Shown here piece after piece: positions 59,027-64,000 of a DNA stretch of 64,000 nucleotides. Position 1 is the stretch's first letter; every line of letters begins with the position of its first letter. The notes under the pieces were generated by a model. It was not told the origin of the DNA. It worked only from the letters and a program-made list of their open reading frames with translations, and did not search any database. This DNA comes from CAYQUO01 sp964420835 (GTDB lineage Bacteria > Chloroflexota > Anaerolineae > Anaerolineales > Anaerolineaceae): positions 43,193 to 107,192 of the forward strand of contig CAYQUO010000009.1 in NCBI GenBank assembly GCA_964420835.1, written 5' to 3'. A program made the position numbers and the translations under genes.

Positions 59027-60082
59027 ATGGGTCGATATATCGCCCGTAGATTAATCTATCTGTTCGCCGTTCTCTTTGTCGTTTCCGTAATCACGTTTGC
59101 GTTGATGCATGCTGTTCCCGGCGGTCCTTTTACCAGGGAAAAGGCGCTGCCGAAAGAGATCATCAAGAACCTGGAAAAAAAATATCACCTGGATGAACCC
59201 TATGTACAACAGTACCTGCGATACGTGAAAGGGGTGTTCATCCCGGAATTCAGCAAGACAAAATTTTCCAACAACCTGGAAGACGATGCGTTATTTAAAT
59301 TCAAGATCGGCGGCGTGTATGTTAAATGGATGAATTATGGTCCATCGTATGCTTCACGCAGCCGCACTGTCAACGACATCTTCCGCCAACAGCTCCCGGT
59401 TTCCATACAACTGGGGCTGATGGCGTTAATTGTTGCCGTAGTACTCGGCATACCCTTGGGGATCATTGCGGCACTAAAACAGAATACGATCATTGATTAC
59501 ATCAGCATGAGCATATCGATCTTTGGGGTTTCCGTGCCGGTAATCATCCTGGGGCCTGTGTTCGTCTGGCTGTTTGCGGTGACCCTGAAATGGTTCCCGG
59601 CCACCGGCTGGGGCTCCAAACCTCCCTACCTGCTGGGATTCCTGCCGACGTCCCTGGGGTGGAATTACTTTAAATACGCCGTACTGCCGCCGATTGCGCT
59701 TGGGCTGGCCAGTTCGGCGCTGATCGCCCGGCTGACGCGTGCCAGCCTGCTGCAGGTGGTCCGTGAGGATTACATACGAACAGCCCGCGCCAAAGGCCTG
59801 AAGGAAAGGCTTGTCATCACCCGCCATGCCTTAAAGAATTCCCTCATCCCGGTGGTGACCATCCTGGGGCCCATGTTCGCGGCATTGGTAACCGGGACCT
59901 TTGTCACCGAGACCGTTTTCGGCATCCCGGGAATGGGGAAATATTTTGTCATCAGCATCACCAACCGCGATTACCCGGTCATCATGGGAACAATATTGTT
60001 GTATGCGGTTTTTCTGGTGATTGCCAACCTGGTCGTCGACATCATGTATGCCTATCTGGACCCGCGGATACGCTACGAGTAA
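59027..60082 (+). CDS. dppB: peptide-type ABC importer permease, DppB-like
   Basis: A 351-residue permease starting MGRYIARRLIYLFAVLFVVSVITFALMHAVPGGPF, the usual DppB beginning. It has a longer external loop (about 65-115) before TVNDIFRQQLPVSIQLG and the EAA-type loop AKGLKERLVITRHALKNSLIPVVTILG. GGAGG at good spacing. Confidence 0.92.
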   Translation: MGRYIARRLIYLFAVLFVVSVITFALMHAVPGGPFTREKALPKEIIKNLEKKYHLDEPYVQQYLRYVKGVFIPEFSKTKFSNNLEDDALFKFKIGGVYVKWMNYGPSYASRSRTVNDIFRQQLPVSIQLGLMALIVAVVLGIPLGIIAALKQNTIIDYISMSISIFGVSVPVIILGPVFVWLFAVTLKWFPATGWGSKPPYLLGFLPTSLGWNYFKYAVLPPIALGLASSALIARLTRASLLQVVREDYIRTARAKGLKERLVITRHALKNSLIPVVTILGPMFAALVTGTFVTETVFGIPGMGKYFVISITNRDYPVIMGTILLYAVFLVIANLVVDIMYAYLDPRIRYE

Positions 60083-60098
60083 CCGAGGAGAAACCCGT

Positions 60099-61124
60099 AT
60101 GACAGCTCAGTTGAACGTTAAGGCAAAAACATTATCCGGCGGTCAGGCGCTGACGCAAAAACCCGAAAGCCTGTGGAAGGATGCATTGCGGAGGCTTGTG
60201 CGCAACCGGGCAGCGGTCATTGGCGGCATCCTGATCATAATCCTTTATTTTTTTGCCATCTTTGCTGGAATGCTGACTCCGTACACTTATGACGAACAGG
60301 TCCTTACCGATAACAATAAGGTGCCGCAGTGGTTGGTTCGAATTTTTCCGGGAATGGAATCCTATGCAGAAACCAGTGAGAATTATTTGTTGGGAGCCGA
60401 CTACGTTGGCCGTGACCTGTTCAGCAGGATCGTATATGGGGCGCGGGTGTCGCTGACGGTGGCGATCATCGGGCCACTGATCAGCCTGATCCTTGGAGTT
60501 ACCTATGGGAGCATTTCGGGCTTTTTTGGCGGCACGCTTGACAACCTCATGATGCGGCTGGTCGACGTCCTGTATGCCTTCCCCACGCTTCTGTTCGTGA
60601 TCCTGCTGATGGCTTTTTTCCGTTCCACCTTCTCCAAACCCGACCCCGGAACATTCAGTTACATGGTCAGCCAGTTGGACACGAAGATGGGCGGCATGTT
60701 GTTCATTTTCATCGGCATCGGTTTGACGGCATGGGAGACCATGGCCCGTTTGACGCGCGGGCAGGTGCTTTCGGTGAGGGAAAAGGAATTTATTGAAGCA
60801 GCCCGAACCATCGGAGCGACCAACGGCCGCATCATGTTCCGGCACATCCTGCCGAACGTGGTCGGGCCGCTGGTGGTGGCTGAAACCCTGGCCATCCCCG
60901 GTTACATCAGCACAGAGGCTTTCCTGTCCTACATCGGCCTTGGTGTGAACCCACCCACGCCCTCCTGGGGGGCAATGATCTCTGACGGAGCCCAGGTAGT
61001 GCGCACCTACCCCAACCAGACGCTTTTTCCGGCGCTTGCCCTGGCGATCACCATGTTTGCCTTTAACTTCCTGGGCGACGGCCTGCGGGATGCGCTGGAC
61101 CCGCGGCTGCGGGGCACCCAGTAG
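60099..61124 (+). CDS. dppC: peptide-type ABC importer permease, DppC-like
   Basis: A 341-residue permease with LLGADYVGRDLFSRIVYGARVSLTVA, GSISGFFGGTLDNLMMRLVDVLYAFPTLLFV and the EAA-type loop TIGATNGRIMFRHILPNV. ATG 60099 has GAGGAG upstream; the earlier open frame lies inside dppB. Last gene of the second importer operon. Confidence 0.92.
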   Translation: MTAQLNVKAKTLSGGQALTQKPESLWKDALRRLVRNRAAVIGGILIIILYFFAIFAGMLTPYTYDEQVLTDNNKVPQWLVRIFPGMESYAETSENYLLGADYVGRDLFSRIVYGARVSLTVAIIGPLISLILGVTYGSISGFFGGTLDNLMMRLVDVLYAFPTLLFVILLMAFFRSTFSKPDPGTFSYMVSQLDTKMGGMLFIFIGIGLTAWETMARLTRGQVLSVREKEFIEAARTIGATNGRIMFRHILPNVVGPLVVAETLAIPGYISTEAFLSYIGLGVNPPTPSWGAMISDGAQVVRTYPNQTLFPALALAITMFAFNFLGDGLRDALDPRLRGTQ

Positions 61125-61154
61125 GCCATTTGTCCGTTGATGATTGGCATGGAT

Positions 61155-61189
61155 CACCTGGAGGGAAATTTTCCTCCAGGTGTTGTTTT
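61155..61189 (+). terminator. rho-independent terminator of the second importer operon
   Basis: CACCTGGAGG (61155-61164) pairs with CCTCCAGGTG (61173-61182), followed by TTGTTTT. A strong terminator that separates the importer from the third solute-binding gene. Confidence 0.88.
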
Positions 61190-61250
61190 CGGGTGGATGG
61201 TTGAACAATTCGTTTATAATCTAACCACCAATTCTCAAAGGACCTACACA

Positions 61251-63185
61251 ATGCTCATGCGAAGAATGACCTTTTCCACGGTTCTGTTGCTATTGCTGGC
61301 TGCCTGCTCCCCCAAAACGGCCGCCACTGACGTTCTCCCGGAGATGCCAGCCCCTCCCACGGCTGTGCCAAGCCCCACTGCAGAACCGCCGCGGACAATG
61401 GTCATCTGCCTGGGTGAAGAACCACAAACCCTTTATCCTTATGGGGGCAGTTCGCGGAGCATGTGGGGGGTGTTGGAATCGATTTACGATGGACCGTTTG
61501 ACACCCGGGGATTCTCCGTGCAGCCGGTGATCCTGCAGCGTCTGCCTTCGTTGAACAATGGCGACGCAGCCATCCAGGCGGTGACGGTTCAACAGGGTGA
61601 CGTGGTGCAATCCGTGGATGGCAGTATTGTGAACCTCGAAGCCGGCGTACCGGTATACCCCTCCGGCTGCCGGGATGTAACTTGTTCCGTATCCTGGGAC
61701 GGCAACAGCCCCTTGCAGATGGACCAGGTTAGCGCCGCCTTCCGCCTGCTGCCTGACCTGAAATGGTCTGACGGCGAGCCATTAACGGCAGCGGATTCGA
61801 TCTACTCGTTCAACCTCTCTTCCAACCCGGCCACCCCTGTATCGCGGGAGGTCCTTTACAGGACGGAAAGTTACAAGGCACTGGATGACCTGACCGTGCT
61901 GTGGAAGGGGATCCCCGGCTATTTGCCCCATGTGTTCGAGACCAATTTCTGGATGCCACTGCCGGAGCATGCCTGGAAGGGACTGGATGCGAAGGAATTG
62001 TTGACCGCACCGCTTGCCACCGACACGCCCCTGGGCTGGGGGCCGTATATTGTGGAAGAGTGGATAAAGGGCGATCATATTACGCTGGGAAGGAACCCGA
62101 CTTATTTTCGGGCGGCAGAGGGCTTGCCGAAATATGAAAAACTGGTCTACCGTTTCTTGGGAGAAGCCGGCGATAATAACCTCGCCGGGCTGCTGGCTGG
62201 AGAGTGTGACGTGGTGGACCAGACGACGCTGTTGGATGAGCAACTGGAACCGGTGATGGAGATGCAGCGGGATGGCAAGTTGAAAGCCTATATCGGACAG
62301 GGACCTGAATTTGAATTGCTTGCCTTTGGTATTCGACCGTCGTCCTATGATGATACCTACAATCCATACGGCGTCGACCGGCCTGACATTCTTGGGGATG
62401 TGCGGACCCGGCAGGCGGTGGCCGCCTGCATTGACCGGGCCGGGTTTGTGAAGAAACCCCTGATGGACCAGACTTCCGTACCGGGTGGTTTTTTTCCACC
62501 TTCCCATCCGCTCTTCCTGGCGGACCTTGCACCACAGCCTTATGATCCGGAAACCGGCATTCGCCTCCTGGAGGAAACCGGCTGGCTGGATACGGACAAT
62601 GACCCCTCCACCCCAAGAAGGGCGGCCGGGGTGGTGAACGTCCCTGATGGGACGCTGTTAACGCTTACGTACTACACCAGCCAGGCTCCGCTTAGGGTGG
62701 AATTTGCCCAAAAAGCCGCCCAAACCCTCTCCCAGTGCGGTTTCCAGGTGAACGTTGAAACCCTTTCCTCTGCCGACCTTTACAAGGCGGGGCCAGATGG
62801 GGTTTTGTTTGGGCGGAACTTTGACCTGGCCCAGTTCGCCTGGGAGATCGGGAGAAGCACCCCCTGCTGGATCTTTGAAAGCAACCAGGTCCCAACACAG
62901 GGAAAAAACTGGCTGGGGGTGAACGTCAGCGGCTACATGAATCCAGCCTACGACGCCGCCTGTGAGACAGCCCGCCTGGCCAGGCCGGAGGATGCAGACT
63001 ACCGACAGAAACAGGATGCTGTTCAGCGACTGTTCGCACAAGAACTTCCGGTGCTCCCACTGTATTTTCGCATGCACATGACGGTCTCCCGACCGGATTT
63101 CTGCGGCCTGGAGGTGGATGTGACCTCCCGCAGCCCGTTGTGGAACCTGGAAAATTTCGCTTATGGCAAGGAGTGCGGCGATTAA
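61251..63185 (+). CDS. orphan extracellular solute-binding lipoprotein (family 5)
   Basis: A 644-residue lipoprotein: signal peptide with lipobox LLAAC (Cys16 or so), a Pro/Thr-rich linker, then a family-5 solute-binding domain (LYPYGGSSRSMWGVLESIYDGPF, LKWSDGEPLTAADSIYSFNLS, DVRTRQAVAACIDRAGFV). No permease genes follow, so it may serve the neighbouring DppBCDF or another importer. ATG 61251 is chosen for the signal peptide. TATAAT at 61215-61220 may be its -10. Confidence 0.88.
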   Translation: MLMRRMTFSTVLLLLLAACSPKTAATDVLPEMPAPPTAVPSPTAEPPRTMVICLGEEPQTLYPYGGSSRSMWGVLESIYDGPFDTRGFSVQPVILQRLPSLNNGDAAIQAVTVQQGDVVQSVDGSIVNLEAGVPVYPSGCRDVTCSVSWDGNSPLQMDQVSAAFRLLPDLKWSDGEPLTAADSIYSFNLSSNPATPVSREVLYRTESYKALDDLTVLWKGIPGYLPHVFETNFWMPLPEHAWKGLDAKELLTAPLATDTPLGWGPYIVEEWIKGDHITLGRNPTYFRAAEGLPKYEKLVYRFLGEAGDNNLAGLLAGECDVVDQTTLLDEQLEPVMEMQRDGKLKAYIGQGPEFELLAFGIRPSSYDDTYNPYGVDRPDILGDVRTRQAVAACIDRAGFVKKPLMDQTSVPGGFFPPSHPLFLADLAPQPYDPETGIRLLEETGWLDTDNDPSTPRRAAGVVNVPDGTLLTLTYYTSQAPLRVEFAQKAAQTLSQCGFQVNVETLSSADLYKAGPDGVLFGRNFDLAQFAWEIGRSTPCWIFESNQVPTQGKNWLGVNVSGYMNPAYDAACETARLARPEDADYRQKQDAVQRLFAQELPVLPLYFRMHMTVSRPDFCGLEVDVTSRSPLWNLENFAYGKECGD

Positions 63186-63371
63186 TTTAGGTACGGCTTG
63201 CATTCCTCATCAACCGGTTCAGGCAACCTACCACAACAACTGCAACTTCCGTTGGCAATTACCCCGCTGCGGCCGCTGCGGGAACGGCCCGGTTATCCAT
63301 TTGGAATATAATTTGGCGGGAAGGTTTTCTTCACATCCCCAAAAACCCCAACTGAAAGGGAGACGATTCTG

Positions 63372-63743
63372 ATGACAGCAGTACCGGATTTGTGCATTCG
63401 GAATGCACGCCTGCGACGATGTGGGGATGAACGCTTCGATATTGCCGTTTCCGGAGACAGGATCACCTCGGTTGAGCCCAGGGTGCTGGGAAAGGGCAGG
63501 GTGGAGTTGGACGCCGGAGGAAGCCTGGTTACCATGCCGTTTGCCAACCCTCATCTCAATTTATACAAGGTTTACACCCTGCCCATGATGGACGAACTGG
63601 CGCTGCAATACTACCATGAGGCGTGCATGGGCCGGGCGATGAACGCTGTGGAAGTGGCGGCAAAGGTGAAGAACCAATATGATCGCCAATGGATCACCCC
63701 AAATGCCAGGCGGGCGGACACCCTGCCCAGGAGATCGTTTTAA
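63372..63743 (+). pseudogene. truncated amidohydrolase (cytosine deaminase/AtzC-like) remnant
   Basis: Only the first 110 or so residues of an amidohydrolase of more than 400 remain: CIRNARLRRCGDERFDIAVSGDRITSVEP, then GGSLVTMPFANPHLNLYKVYTLPM. The metal motif that should read HLHLDK is NPHLNLYK, so the second His is lost. The frame then runs into unrelated residues (NARRADTLPRRSF) and stops; no continuation of the family was found downstream. GGGAG precedes the ATG, so it may still be translated. Confidence 0.75.
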
Positions 63744-63785
63744 CCGGGTGGTATAATTTCAAACATCCTTGTTCCTGGAGTGTGA

Positions 63786-64000
63786 ATGACAGTTGTTCCT
63801 GATTTTCAATCGATGATCCTGAACCTGCAGGATTACTGGTCAAGATGGGGCTGCCTGATCTGGCAGCCTTATTACACCCAGGTCGGTGCCGGAACGATGA
63901 ACCCGGCAACCTTCCTCCGGGTACTGGGCCCTGAACCCTGGAACGTGGCTTATGTTGAACCTTCCATCCGTCCGGACGACGGCCGTTACGGCGAGAATCC
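63786..64000 (+). CDS. glyQ: glycyl-tRNA synthetase alpha subunit (partial)
   Basis: The first 71 residues are visible to the window edge: MTVVPDFQSMILNLQDYWSRWGCLIWQPYYTQVGAGTMNPATFLRVLGPEPWNVAYVEPSIRPDDGRYGEN, a clear GlyQ start. GGAG lies six bases upstream and a TATAAT is at 63752-63757. Confidence 0.96.
   Translation, partial: MTVVPDFQSMILNLQDYWSRWGCLIWQPYYTQVGAGTMNPATFLRVLGPEPWNVAYVEPSIRPDDGRYGEN

Noticed and set aside
63300..63312. TATAAT before the amidohydrolase remnant
   Set aside because: No -35 match at the proper distance; AT-rich composition explains it.

Overview
The window reads like a chromosome segment of an anaerobic or microaerobic, Gram-positive-type (monoderm-like) bacterium, most probably a member of Chloroflexota close to Anaerolineae. 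This is an inference from style and content: secreted lipoproteins with Pro/Thr-rich linkers behind a lipobox, a DnaB-DnaD-DnaC-like replication cluster, a Vor/Kor-type ferredoxin oxidoreductase beside a group 4 [NiFe] hydrogenase, several peptide-type ABC importers, and moderately high GC. No rRNA or CRISPR is present. Three tRNA genes are: Gly(TCC), Val(CAC) and the selenocysteine tRNA (anticodon TCA).

Layout. 1-4450: cytochrome c maturation operon (end of a zinc-ribbon protein, di-heme c-type lipoprotein, ccmA, ccmB, ccmC, tiny ccmD). 4761-7473: four-subunit 2-oxoacid:ferredoxin oxidoreductase. 7531-10400 (minus): HEAT-repeat membrane protein, HAD phosphatase, a 35-residue membrane peptide and a C39-like peptidase/TPR protein. 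10489-19440: miaB, an MFS exporter, tRNA-Gly, a coiled-coil membrane protein, a bifunctional-nuclease-family protein, dnaB/dnaD/tandem-AAA+ loader, and a c-type cytochrome lipoprotein. 19619-23339: cobalamin riboswitch with btuF-btuC-btuD, then tag. 23377-31960: one promoter and eleven genes for a membrane-bound, ion-translocating [NiFe] hydrogenase with its own maturation protease. 31995-34245: greA and lysS.

34333-47489 holds the most distinctive unit: a minus-strand Opp-type importer; divergent from it an unrecognised HAD-like gene and a GntR/UTRA regulator; then a minus-strand aminotransferase with two glycerophosphodiesterase paralogues; then an M20 peptidase. Three strong promoters in this unit each carry the same GTGGTATTAACCAC-type palindrome at or just after the predicted transcription start, so I infer one local GntR regulon. 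47492-47767 is tRNA-Val followed by two identical 103-bp tandem repeats made of the tRNA 3' end plus its terminator. 48031-54791: lipoprotein, AlaX editing protein, large sensor-like membrane protein, selC, site-2 protease, D-threonine-aldolase-like enzyme. 54931-63185: a second Opp/Dpp operon and a third solute-binding lipoprotein. The end holds an amidohydrolase remnant and the start of glyQ.

Together: ferredoxin reduced by oxidation of branched-chain 2-oxoacids could feed the hydrogenase, which would evolve H2 and pump ions, with peptides or other oligomers imported by the Opp systems as carbon source (inference).
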